Program-made: the position numbers and the translations under genes
Part shown: in pieces, positions 44,875-53,094 of the stretch
Layout of the letters: each line of letters begins with the position of its first letter
How positions within the stretch are numbered: position 1 is the stretch's first letter
Origin: Polaribacter haliotis
GTDB lineage: Bacteria > Bacteroidota > Bacteroidia > Flavobacteriales > Flavobacteriaceae
Length of the DNA: 64,000 nt
Assembly (NCBI RefSeq): GCF_014784055.1
Contig: NZ_CP061813.1
Coordinates: 2,056,001 to 2,120,000, forward strand
Direction of reading: 5' to 3'
Notes under the pieces: model-generated
What the model was told of the DNA's origin: nothing
What the model saw: the letters and a program-made list of their open reading frames with translations, nothing else
The model's database searches: none

Positions 44875-45324
44875 TTAGATAGAAATTTGACGATTTATTT
44901 GTTGACTTAAAGATATTAAAGTTTCTGTTCTTGAAATTCCTTTAATTGTTTGAATATTATTTTGAAGCAGGCTTAGAAGATGATCGTTACTTTTACAAAT
45001 AATTTTAATAAAAATTGGGTAATTACCTGTTGTATAATGACTTTCAACTACTTCTGGAATATTTTTTATTTGTTTGATTACAGTAGATATTTCTCCAACT
45101 GAATCTAAAAAAATTCCCACGAAAGCAGTTGTTGTATATCCTAAAATTTTTGGATTTAGCTTTAAATTATATCCATCTATTAATTTAGTTTTTTCTAATT
45201 TCCTTAATCTTTGATGAATCGCGGCTCCAGAAATACCTACTTCTCTAGCAATACTTAAAACTGGCGTTCTAGCATCTTTTACCAATGTTTTGATAATTAT
45301 TTTGTCTATCCCGTCAATTTTCAT
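44875..45324 (-). CDS. Lrp/AsnC-family transcriptional regulator
   Basis: 149 residues. N-terminal winged helix (DGIDKIIIKTLVKDARTPVLSIA, VGISGAAIHQRLRKLEKTKLI) and C-terminal RAM effector domain (VESHYTTGNYPIFIKI). It likely binds amino acids and DNA as an oligomer. First gene of the AsnC-Hpt-LytTR unit; the spacing of 1 nt and 13 nt shows cotranscription. Confidence 0.93.
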   Translation of the reverse strand: MKIDGIDKIIIKTLVKDARTPVLSIAREVGISGAAIHQRLRKLEKTKLIDGYNLKLNPKILGYTTTAFVGIFLDSVGEISTVIKQIKNIPEVVESHYTTGNYPIFIKIICKSNDHLLSLLQNNIQTIKGISRTETLISLSQQINRQISI

Positions 45325-45350
45325 ATTTAATAATTTCGCATAAAGGTAAA

Positions 45351-45385
45351 AAAAATAGAGAACACAAACTGTATTCTCTATTTTT
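45351..45385. terminator. Terminator of the accC operon
   Basis: AAAAATAGAGAA pairs with TTCTCTATTTTT around an 11-nt loop; perfect 12-bp stem. Confidence 0.85.
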
Positions 45386-45410
45386 CATTTATTAGTATAA
45401 TTACATATTG

Positions 45411-46748
45411 TTACTGCAATACAAAATCTTCCATAAATTTTGTTGTGTAGTTTCCTGCAATATAATCTGGATGATCCATTAATTGTCTGTGAAAAGGAAT
45501 TGTTGTTTTAACTCCTTCAATTACAAATTCATCTAAAGCTCTCTTCATCTTATTAATTGCTTCTTCTCTAGTTTGAGCTGTAACAATTAATTTTGCTATC
45601 ATAGAATCGTAATTTGGCGGAATCATATAGCCAGCATATACATGAGTATCCATTCTTACTCCATGACCTCCTGGTGTATGTAAAGTTGTAATTTTCCCTG
45701 GAGCTGGTCTAAAATTATTATATGGATCTTCTGCATTTATTCTACATTCGATTGAATGTAATTGAGGATAATAGTTTTTTCCTGAAATTGGAACTCCAGC
45801 GGCTACTAAAATTTGTTCACGAATTAAATCGTAATTTACAACTTCTTCTGTAATTGGGTGCTCTACCTGAATACGAGTATTCATTTCCATAAAATAGAAA
45901 TTTCTGTGCTTATCTACTAAAAATTCTACAGTTCCTGCACCTTCGTATTTTATGTATTCTGCTGCTTTTACAGCTGCATTTCCCATTGCTTCTCTTAATT
46001 CATCCGTCATGAAAGGAGAAGGTGTTTCTTCTGTTAACTTTTGATGACGTCTTTGTACAGAACAATCTCTCTCAGATAAGTGACATGCTTTTCCGAAAGA
46101 ATCTCCCACAATTTGAATTTCTATATGTCTTGGCTCTTCAATAAGCTTTTCCATATACATATCGTCATTTCCGAAAGCTGCTTTAGATTCTTGTCTAGCA
46201 GATTCCCAAGCTTCTTTTAAATCTTCTTCTTTCCAAACGGCTCTCATACCTTTTCCACCTCCACCTGCAGATGCCTTTAACATAACTGGGTAGCCTGTTT
46301 CTAGGGCTACTTTTTGGCAATTTTCAAAATCGATAATTACACCTTCACTTCCTGGAACACATGGAACACCTGCAGCAATCATTGTAGATTTTGCATTTGC
46401 TTTATCTCCCATTTGGTCAATCATATCTCCAGTAGCTCCAATAAATTTTATATTGTGTTCTTCGCAAAGTCTAGAAAATTTTGCGTTTTCTGACAAAAAA
46501 CCATATCCTGGATGGATAGCATCTGCATTGGTAATTTCTGCAGCTGCAATAATATTAGGCATTTTTAAATACGATTCTGAACTTGCTGGAGGGCCAATAC
46601 AAACAGCCTCGTCTGCAAATCTTACATGCAAACTCTCTGCATCTGCAGTAGAATATACTGCAACCGTTTTAATACCCATTTCTTTACAAGTTCTAATTAC
46701 ACGTAATGCAATTTCACCCCTGTTGGCAATTAATATTTTTTTAAACAT
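45411..46748 (-). CDS. accC: Acetyl-CoA carboxylase biotin carboxylase subunit
   Basis: 445 residues, full-length. ATP-grasp core: [16 protein letters not shown] (glycine-rich loop), [20 protein letters not shown], and [20 protein letters not shown]. The biotin carboxylase C-terminal domain ends the protein. It carboxylates biotin on AccB as the first step of malonyl-CoA synthesis. It stands 87 nt after accB. Confidence 0.98.
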   Translation of the reverse strand: MFKKILIANRGEIALRVIRTCKEMGIKTVAVYSTADAESLHVRFADEAVCIGPPASSESYLKMPNIIAAAEITNADAIHPGYGFLSENAKFSRLCEEHNIKFIGATGDMIDQMGDKANAKSTMIAAGVPCVPGSEGVIIDFENCQKVALETGYPVMLKASAGGGGKGMRAVWKEEDLKEAWESARQESKAAFGNDDMYMEKLIEEPRHIEIQIVGDSFGKACHLSERDCSVQRRHQKLTEETPSPFMTDELREAMGNAAVKAAEYIKYEGAGTVEFLVDKHRNFYFMEMNTRIQVEHPITEEVVNYDLIREQILVAAGVPISGKNYYPQLHSIECRINAEDPYNNFRPAPGKITTLHTPGGHGVRMDTHVYAGYMIPPNYDSMIAKLIVTAQTREEAINKMKRALDEFVIEGVKTTIPFHRQLMDHPDYIAGNYTTKFMEDFVLQ

Positions 46749-46835
46749 CTTTGTAGTATTCGTTTGTTAGAAAATTGTCAATTAGAAAATATTCGTCTAT
46801 AATTTAATAATTATAATATCGATTTCTAAATTAAC

Positions 46836-47315
46836 TTACGATGGATCTACTAAAAACAATGGTTGATCAAATTCTACAGGAGAGGAATCGTCCACTAAAA
46901 TTTTAACAACTTTACCTGAAATTTCAGATTCTATTTCGTTAAATAATTTCATTGCTTCGATTACACATACTGTATCACCAACTTTAATCTCCGATCCAAC
47001 TTCTACGAAATTTGGTTTTTCTGGTGCTGGTTTCCTGTAAAATGTTCCAATTATTGGAGACTTAACAGTAATATACTTTGCATTGTCACTTTCTGCTTGG
47101 GCAACTACAGGCTCACCTGAAGCAGGCTGTGGAGTAGCTATTGGTGCAGCCATTTGTGGCATACCTTGCATAGGTGCAGCTTGTACAATTGTAGTTTCTG
47201 TTTTTTCTGTACCTGTTTTAATTGTAATTTTTACATCTTCCATTTCTAACTTTACCTCGCTAGCGCCAGATTTAGCTACAAATTTTATAAGATTTTGAAT
47301 TTCTTTAATATCCAT
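46836..47315 (-). CDS. accB: Biotin carboxyl carrier protein
   Basis: 159 residues. A Pro/Ala-rich linker (MQGMPQMAAPIATPQPA) precedes the biotinyl domain with EAMKLFNE, biotinylated Lys123. It carries carboxyl-biotin from AccC to the carboxyltransferase. It starts 27 nt after fabH, so the genes form one operon. Confidence 0.97.
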   Translation of the reverse strand: MDIKEIQNLIKFVAKSGASEVKLEMEDVKITIKTGTEKTETTIVQAAPMQGMPQMAAPIATPQPASGEPVVAQAESDNAKYITVKSPIIGTFYRKPAPEKPNFVEVGSEIKVGDTVCVIEAMKLFNEIESEISGKVVKILVDDSSPVEFDQPLFLVDPS

Positions 47316-47342
47316 TTTTCTTATTGTTTAGTTTGTTTAGTA

Positions 47343-48338
47343 TTATGAATTGTATGCCCATTTTAAGTATGCAGCTCCCCATGTGAAACCACCACCAAAT
47401 GCAGCAAAAATTAAATTATCTCCTTTTTTTAATTCATTTTCATAGTCCGCTAATAAAAGTGGTAAAGTTGCAGATGTTGTATTTCCATACTTCTGGATAT
47501 TCATCATTACTTTATCCGAGGAAACTCCTACTCTTTTTGCAGTTGCTTCTATAATTCTCTTATTTGCTTGATGAGCAACTAACCATTGAATGTCTGGTTC
47601 TGTTAAGTTGTTTCTAGTTAACATTTTTTCTGCAACATCTGCCATATTAGAAACAGCATATTTAAAAACTGTTTTTCCTTCTTGATATACAAAATGCTTA
47701 TTAGCTTCAACAGTTTCTTTTGTAGTTGGCATAATGGAACCACCTGCTTCGATTCTTAAGAAATCTCTACCAATTCCATCGCTTCTTAAATATTCGTCTT
47801 GCAGACCTAAACCGTCGTTATTTGGTTCAAATAAAACAGCTCCTGCCCCATCTCCAAAGATAATACATGTTGCTCTGTCTGTATAATCTATAATAGAAGA
47901 CATTTTATCTGCTCCTATTAATAATACTTTCTTATATCTTCCTGACTCTATATAACTTGCTGCTGTAGACATTCCGTATAAAAAACTAGAACATGCTGCT
48001 TGCAAATCATAACCAAATGCATTTATTGCACCAATTTCTGTAGCTACGTAGGCAGCTGTAGAGGCTACTGGTAAATCTGGAGTAGCAGTTGCGACAATAA
48101 CTAGGTCTATTTCTGCTGGGTTACAGTTTGATTTTTGTAATAATTCTTCGGCTGCTTTAATTGCCATGTATGAAGTTCCTAAACCTTCTCCTTTAAGGAT
48201 TCTTCTTTCTTTTATTCCAGTTCTTGTTGTTATCCACTCGTCATTAGTCTCAACATAGCCTTCCAACTCTTTATTTGTTAGAATATATTCAGGAACATAC
48301 TTCCCTACTGCTGTAATTGCTGCAGTGATTTTAGTCAT
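47343..48338 (-). CDS. fabH: Beta-ketoacyl-ACP synthase III
   Basis: 331 residues from the ATG at 48338 (a TTG at 48359 would add seven residues). Catalytic triad Cys116 (LQAACSSF), His256 (AHQANKR) and Asn286 (YGNTTSA). It condenses acetyl-CoA or branched primers with malonyl-ACP to begin fatty-acid synthesis. In many bacteria fabH follows rpmF and plsX; plsX is missing here. Confidence 0.96.
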   Translation of the reverse strand: MTKITAAITAVGKYVPEYILTNKELEGYVETNDEWITTRTGIKERRILKGEGLGTSYMAIKAAEELLQKSNCNPAEIDLVIVATATPDLPVASTAAYVATEIGAINAFGYDLQAACSSFLYGMSTAASYIESGRYKKVLLIGADKMSSIIDYTDRATCIIFGDGAGAVLFEPNNDGLGLQDEYLRSDGIGRDFLRIEAGGSIMPTTKETVEANKHFVYQEGKTVFKYAVSNMADVAEKMLTRNNLTEPDIQWLVAHQANKRIIEATAKRVGVSSDKVMMNIQKYGNTTSATLPLLLADYENELKKGDNLIFAAFGGGFTWGAAYLKWAYNS

Positions 48339-48444
48339 AATTTTTGGTTTGTTATCCAAATGTTAAGGAAATTCAAAGTAATGAAAATATTTTCACTTTT
48401 TAGGAAAAAGTTATCAAAAACGGTGAATTTTAGTATAAAAACGC

Positions 48445-48472
48445 AAAAAAACCCTCAAAATTGAGGGTTTTT
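48445..48472. terminator. Terminator between rpmF and fabH
   Basis: AAAACCCTCAA pairs with TTGAGGGTTTT around a 2-4 nt loop. Confidence 0.85.
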
Positions 48473-48491
48473 CAAACATTTTAATTGTTTT

Positions 48492-48686
48492 TTAAGCTTC
48501 TGCAACTGCAGATTCCAATACTATTTGACCTCGGTAATATAATTTACCTTCGTGCCAATGAGCTCTGTGATATAAATGTGCCTCACCAGTTGTTGGATCT
48601 GTAGCGATCTGCTGATAAGATGCTTTATAATGTGTTCTCCTTTTATCTCTTCTCGTTTTGGAAATTTTTCTTTTAGGATGCGCCAT
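48492..48686 (-). CDS. rpmF: 50S ribosomal protein L32
   Basis: 64 residues. [20 protein letters not shown] is the L32 signature; the basic N-terminus and no zinc-binding cysteines are typical of Bacteroidota L32. It follows the DUF177 gene by 1 nt. Confidence 0.97.
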   Translation of the reverse strand: MAHPKRKISKTRRDKRRTHYKASYQQIATDPTTGEAHLYHRAHWHEGKLYYRGQIVLESAVAEA

Positions 48687-48687
48687 T

Positions 48688-49230
48688 TTATGTCTTTTTT
48701 TCTGTTATTAAATTCTTTAATTTATCCCACCTTGGGTCTGTTTCTTCAACAGTTTGTACTTTTTTTATTTTTAGTTCTTCTAGTTTATTTAATGCTTCAG
48801 ACTCCATAGTTCCATCCAAAACTTTTGGATGTATTCTTTTGTTTGGAACCGCCAACACAATCATTTCATAAATAAATTGTGCTACATTAAATTCGTACGC
48901 TTCGTGAGGTAATATTAAAATTTCTTCATTATCATCATTATATTCTGGACCAAATTTTACAACTAAGGGTAAAACCGAAGTTATTTCTTGATCGAACATT
49001 TCATTTGTAACATCGCAAGGAACATTTACGGTTCCTGAAGCAGTAAAAACAAGCTCAAATAAAGTGCTTTTTTTTACAAAATCTAAAGTGACATTTATAG
49101 AAGATTTTTCAAACTCATCGTAATTAAACGTATTAAAGAACGTATTGTCAATAGAATATTCGAATAAATGCTTTCCTTCTTTTAATCCTACAAACGATAT
49201 GTTGAATTGTTTTAAGTCTTTCATTATCAT
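48688..49230 (-). CDS. DUF177 (YceD-like) protein
   Basis: 180 residues; the conserved YceD/DUF177 core ends with [10 protein letters not shown], a hallmark of the family. YceD is linked to 23S rRNA accumulation in plants and bacteria and generally precedes rpmF, as here. The internal ATG at 49224 (MKDLKQ) is an alternative start. Confidence 0.88.
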   Translation of the reverse strand: MIMKDLKQFNISFVGLKEGKHLFEYSIDNTFFNTFNYDEFEKSSINVTLDFVKKSTLFELVFTASGTVNVPCDVTNEMFDQEITSVLPLVVKFGPEYNDDNEEILILPHEAYEFNVAQFIYEMIVLAVPNKRIHPKVLDGTMESEALNKLEELKIKKVQTVEETDPRWDKLKNLITEKKT

Positions 49231-49306
49231 ACATCAATTGAGCGTGCAAAGATATAAAAAAATGTTTTACACACCTCTTTCTTTTGAAAAAAATTAATTA
49301 TGTTAA

Positions 49307-50341
49307 TTACTTTACTAATAGTTGATTTTTAGTAAGCTGTAAATACTCGTTTCTATTCTTATAAATTTGAATGCCAGCAAACAAAGCTTCTGTAAAAGAA
49401 GAAGGGTTTGCTAATTTTTTTCCTGCAATATCGAAACCTGTTCCATGGTCTGGAGAAGTTCTAATTTTATTTAGACCTGCCGTAAAATTTACACCATTAC
49501 CAAACGAAAGTGCTTTAAAAGGAGCCAAACCTTGGTCGTGATAGGTTGCTAAAACGCCATCGAACTGCTTATAGGTTTCTGAACCAAAAAAACCATCTGC
49601 TGCATATGGCCCAAAAACTAAAGTTCCATTTTCTTTAATTTCATCTATCGTTGGTTTTATAATTTCGTCATCTTCTTTTCCAATTACACCATTATCTCCA
49701 CAATGTGGATTCAAAGATAAAACAGCAATTTTTGGTTTGCTAATACCAAAATCTTTCTTTAAAGATTCGTGCATTATTTTAACCTTCTCTTTAATAAGTG
49801 CTGGTGTAATTGCTTCTGCAACTTTAGAAATTGGAATATGTCCAGTAATTAAACCTATTCTTAATTTATCTGTCATTAGAATCATTAAGCTATTACCTTC
49901 TAAATTTGCTTCTAGATACTCTGTATGTCCAGGAAAGTTGAATGTTTCCGATTGAATATTTTCTTTATTAATTGGTGCAGTAAGCAAAACATTTATTTTA
50001 TCTTCCTTTAAATGCTCCATAGCAAATGCTAATGATTTTGCAGCATATTCTCCAGAAACTTTAGTTGAAACTCCTAATTCTAAATCAACATCTTCTTTCC
50101 AAATATTTAAAACATTTATTTTATTATGGTTAATTTGATTTATTGATGTAATTCCATGAACTGGAATATCTAAACTTAGTGCTTTTTTATGATAAGAAAT
50201 AACTTTGGTAGCTCCAAATAAAACTGGAGTACAAAAATCTAACATTCTTTTATCTTGAAATGTTTTTAAAATTACTTCTATTCCAATTCCATTTAAATCT
50301 CCAATTGAAATTCCAACGATAATTTTATCAGATTTATCCAT
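49307..50341 (-). CDS. pdxA: 4-hydroxythreonine-4-phosphate dehydrogenase
   Basis: 344 residues from the ATG at 50341; the longer frame opens with TTG 50389. PdxA motifs: GISIGDLNGIGIEVILK, PGHTEYL, LNPHCGDNG, and GFDIAGKKLANPSSF. It oxidises 4-phospho-hydroxy-threonine in pyridoxal-phosphate synthesis. Divergent from ribE. Confidence 0.95.
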   Translation of the reverse strand: MDKSDKIIVGISIGDLNGIGIEVILKTFQDKRMLDFCTPVLFGATKVISYHKKALSLDIPVHGITSINQINHNKINVLNIWKEDVDLELGVSTKVSGEYAAKSLAFAMEHLKEDKINVLLTAPINKENIQSETFNFPGHTEYLEANLEGNSLMILMTDKLRIGLITGHIPISKVAEAITPALIKEKVKIMHESLKKDFGISKPKIAVLSLNPHCGDNGVIGKEDDEIIKPTIDEIKENGTLVFGPYAADGFFGSETYKQFDGVLATYHDQGLAPFKALSFGNGVNFTAGLNKIRTSPDHGTGFDIAGKKLANPSSFTEALFAGIQIYKNRNEYLQLTKNQLLVK

Positions 50342-50361
50342 AGTAACTCTTGTAATATTAG

Positions 50362-50384
50362 TATTTTTGATTTGCACAAAAGTA
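50362..50384. promoter_or_regulatory. Overlapping promoters of ribE (+) and pdxA (-)
   Basis: TATTTTTG on the plus strand (50362-50369) faces TACTTTTG on the minus strand (50377-50384), each a TAnnTTTG match, with an 7-nt gap. Confidence 0.55.
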
Positions 50385-50400
50385 ACCAAAATTTAGCGAA

Positions 50401-50985
50401 ATGTTTACAGGAATTATAGAAACACTTGGAGTTGTAACAAATATAGAAAAAGAGCAAGAAAATGTTCATTTAACTATTAAAAGTAACATTACAAACGAAC
50501 TTAAAATAGACCAAAGTGTTGCTCATAATGGAGTTTGCTTAACAGTAGTTGCAATAAACAATAATGAATATACTGTTACTGCTATTAAGGAAACATTAGA
50601 CAAAACAACGATTGGCATATTAAAAAACGCTGATAAAGTAAATTTAGAACGCGCCATGAAATTAGGCGACAGATTAGATGGACACATTGTACAAGGTCAT
50701 GTAGACGAAACTGGTATTTGCACAAATATTGAAAATCAAAATGGAAGTACTGTATTTACATTTAGCTATAATTCTGAAAAAAATAATATAACTATAGAAA
50801 AAGGTTCAATTACTGTAAATGGAGTAAGTTTAACAGTAGTAAATTCTAAAAATAATTCTTTTAGTGTAGCAATTATACCATATACTTTTGAAAACACATC
50901 ATTCAAAAACATGTCATTAAATGATAAGGTAAATTTGGAGTTTGATGTTATTGGAAAGTACGTTAGTAGATTAACGATTAGATAG
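50401..50985 (+). CDS. ribE: Riboflavin synthase alpha subunit
   Basis: 194 residues with two lumazine-binding repeats, each beginning MFTGIIE- or GHIVQGHVDETG-type: the first starts at residue 1, the second near 97. It dismutates two 6,7-dimethyl-8-ribityllumazines to riboflavin. It is not next to other riboflavin genes; the RibA-like protein is at 13171. Confidence 0.96.
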   Translation: MFTGIIETLGVVTNIEKEQENVHLTIKSNITNELKIDQSVAHNGVCLTVVAINNNEYTVTAIKETLDKTTIGILKNADKVNLERAMKLGDRLDGHIVQGHVDETGICTNIENQNGSTVFTFSYNSEKNNITIEKGSITVNGVSLTVVNSKNNSFSVAIIPYTFENTSFKNMSLNDKVNLEFDVIGKYVSRLTIR

Positions 50986-50989
50986 AGAA

Positions 50990-51169
50990 TTATTGTCTAA
51001 CCTTGTTAACCCCATATATTAATCCCGAAACGAATAAAAACAGTAAACCTCCATCTACTGGAAGACCAGGTGGTGGTGGTGGTGGCATTGGTGGTGGAAC
51101 AACTTGTCCATTAACAATGCATGTGTATATAAGTACTGTAAACAGTACCAAAAAAGTTTTTTTCTTCAT
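50990..51169 (-). CDS. 59-residue PID-CTERM-like proline-rich membrane protein
   Basis: ATG 51169 to TAA 50990. A signal peptide (MKKKTFLVLFTVLIYTCIVNGQ) is followed by VVPPPMPPPPPPGLPVDGG, a hydrophobic helix LLFLFVSGLIYGV and a basic tail NKVRQ. This is the layout of short flavobacterial proteins with a PID-CTERM sorting domain, here with PVD in place of PID. The gene is too short for a 60-residue cutoff, so it is easily missed; the Gly-rich plus-strand frame over it is a shadow. Confidence 0.7.
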   Translation of the reverse strand: MKKKTFLVLFTVLIYTCIVNGQVVPPPMPPPPPPGLPVDGGLLFLFVSGLIYGVNKVRQ

Positions 51170-51253
51170 TTTATATCCCCCCAGATTAAAATTTTGAAAT
51201 ATTTATAGTTGCAAATATATAATTTTTAAATTAAATACTTGCTTAAAATAAAG

Positions 51254-51327
51254 TGGTCCCACTTGGGCTCGAACCAAGGACCACCTGATTATGAGTCAGG
51301 TGCTCTAACCAACTGAGCTATGGGACC
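51254..51327 (-). tRNA. tRNA-Met (CAT)
   Basis: Minus-strand cloverleaf: acceptor GGTCCCA/TGGGACC, D-stem TAGCTCAGTTGGTTAGAGC, anticodon loop CTCATAA (CAT) as in elongator Met tRNA, T-arm GGTTCGAGCCC. CCA not encoded; an Ile-lysidine tRNA is less likely. A TACATTTG box lies upstream at 51342-51349. Confidence 0.95.
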
Positions 51328-51388
51328 AAAATTATTGGATGCAAATGTACTATTTATTTTAAAAATCTAATAAGAAAAAAGAAAAATC

Positions 51389-52360
51389 TTAAACAGATCT
51401 ATTCATTAACCATAAACCAAAGTTCTTTAGGTTCGTTTTACTAGCTGTATCAATATCCATTTTAGCCAATGTATCAAAAGCTTTTTGAGTATAATTCTCT
51501 ATTTGATCTTTTACTAAATTAGGAATATCATTTACTTTAAAAATTCTTTTAACATCTGCAATTTTAACAGTATTCTCTTTTAGTTTCTTTCTGTAAAGAT
51601 ATTTTAACTTTCCTTTATCATGATCATTAGAAACTTCTAACGCTTTTAAATATAAATACGTTTTTTTGTTTTCAATAATATCTCCCCCTATTTGTTTTCC
51701 GAATGTTTCTGGGTTTCCAAAAGTGTCTAAATAATCGTCTTGCAACTGAAAAGCCAAACCTAAATTCAGTCCAAAATCATAAATTAAATTTGCATTTTCA
51801 TCATTGGTTTCTGCAACAATTGCACCCATTTTTAAAGCCGCTGCAACCAAAACCGATGTTTTTAAACGAATCATATTAATATATTCATCTATAGTAACAT
51901 CATTTCTTGTTTCAAAATCTACATCTAATTGTTGTCCATCACAAACTTCTAAAGCAGTTTTACTAAATAATTTTGCTAATTTTTGAAAAACAACAGGCTC
52001 GTAATTCTCAAAATATTGATATGCCAAGATTAACATTGCATCTCCAGAAAGAATTCCTGTATTTAAATCCCATTTTTCATGAACAGTTACTTTACCTCTT
52101 CTTAAAGGTGCATCGTCCATTATATCATCATGTATTAAAGTAAAATTATGAAAAACCTCAACAGCCAAAGCAGCTGGTAATGCTTTCTTATAATTAGAAG
52201 AAAAAATATCTGCCGCCATTAAAGTTAAAACTGGGCGAATTCTTTTACCTCCTAATTGTATGATATAATCAATTGGTTCATATAAATTTTTAGGCTCTCT
52301 AACCCAATTTTTTGATTCTAAATAAGTTAGAAATTCTTTTTGATAATGTAAAATGTCCAA
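51389..52360 (-). CDS. Polyprenyl diphosphate synthase (FPP/GGPP-type)
   Basis: 323 residues, starting at TTG 52360 (MDILHYQKEF); no in-frame ATG fits. First Asp-rich motif DDIMDD at 78-83 and second DDYLD near 208, with GGKRIRP at 38-44 near the N-terminus. It elongates isoprenoid chains from IPP, feeding quinones or the carotenoid route whose crtY is at the window end. Confidence 0.93.
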   Translation of the reverse strand: MDILHYQKEFLTYLESKNWVREPKNLYEPIDYIIQLGGKRIRPVLTLMAADIFSSNYKKALPAALAVEVFHNFTLIHDDIMDDAPLRRGKVTVHEKWDLNTGILSGDAMLILAYQYFENYEPVVFQKLAKLFSKTALEVCDGQQLDVDFETRNDVTIDEYINMIRLKTSVLVAAALKMGAIVAETNDENANLIYDFGLNLGLAFQLQDDYLDTFGNPETFGKQIGGDIIENKKTYLYLKALEVSNDHDKGKLKYLYRKKLKENTVKIADVKRIFKVNDIPNLVKDQIENYTQKAFDTLAKMDIDTASKTNLKNFGLWLMNRSV

Positions 52361-52436
52361 ATCTATAATTTTTGGTAAAAATAATGTAAAGATTTTTCTC
52401 TTCGATATCTAAATGTTAAAAAATATTTAAAACTTT

Positions 52437-52464
52437 GGAAACTTTTATTGTTTCTAAAGTTTCC
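52437..52464. promoter_or_regulatory. Operator of the TetR gene and its promoter
   Basis: GGAAACTTT (52437-52445) and AAAGTTTCC (52456-52464) form perfect 9-bp inverted arms around a 10-bp spacer. They overlie the TTG at 52448-52450, which lies 19 bp before TATATTTG at 52470-52477. Confidence 0.75.
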
Positions 52465-52469
52465 TTATG

Positions 52470-52477
52470 TATATTTG
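52470..52477 (+). promoter_or_regulatory. -7 box of the TetR/RND operon
   Basis: TATATTTG, with TTG at 52448-52450 exactly 19 bp upstream. Confidence 0.7.
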
Positions 52478-52487
52478 CACTCGAATT

Positions 52488-53087
52488 ATGAAAGAAAAAA
52501 TAATAGAAAAATCGACAGAACTATTCTTAAATTTAGGTTTTAAGAGTGTTACTATGGACGAAATAGCGAGTTCGTTAGGGGTTTCTAAAAAAACAATTTA
52601 CAAGTATTTTAGTAATAAAACAGCACTTGTTTCTGCAGTGACAGATTTTATGTTTACAAATATTTCTACGGGAATTAATATGATTTGTGAACTAAAAAAG
52701 AATCCTATTGATGAAATTTTTGATATTAAACGATTTGTAATGTCTAACTTAAAAGACGAAAAATCATCTCCACAATATCAATTACAAAAATATTACCCTA
52801 AAATCTTTGCTTCCATTAAAAAGAAACAATTTGAAGTAATGCAAGAATGTGTAATAGAGAACCTAAATCACGGTAAAAATCAAGGTTTATATAGAAAAGA
52901 AATTGATGTTGAGTTTATTTCACGCATCTATTTCTCTGGAATGATGTCTATTAAAGACAAAGATATTTTTCCTCTAAATGATTACTCTATGAACACTCTA
53001 ATGGACAATTATTTAGAATACCATTTAAGAGGAATTTGCACAGAAAAAGGAATACAACAATTAAAAAATCAACTAAATCAGAAATAA
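52488..53087 (+). CDS. TetR/AcrR-family regulator
   Basis: 199 residues from the ATG at 52488; the earlier ATG at 52467 lies before the transcription start because it overlaps the -7 box. N-terminal TetR helix-turn-helix MKEKIIEKSTELFLNLGF...SKKTIYKYF is complete, and the helical C-terminal domain is variable. It should bind the inverted repeat at 52437-52464 and repress itself and the downstream efflux genes. Confidence 0.92.
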   Translation: MKEKIIEKSTELFLNLGFKSVTMDEIASSLGVSKKTIYKYFSNKTALVSAVTDFMFTNISTGINMICELKKNPIDEIFDIKRFVMSNLKDEKSSPQYQLQKYYPKIFASIKKKQFEVMQECVIENLNHGKNQGLYRKEIDVEFISRIYFSGMMSIKDKDIFPLNDYSMNTLMDNYLEYHLRGICTEKGIQQLKNQLNQK

Positions 53088-53094
53088 AAAAAAA

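Noticed and set aside
51003..51197. Plus-strand Gly-rich frame opening at TTG
   Set aside because: It is the antisense of the 59-residue PID-CTERM-like gene, has no recognisable domain and starts at TTG with no ribosome-binding context.
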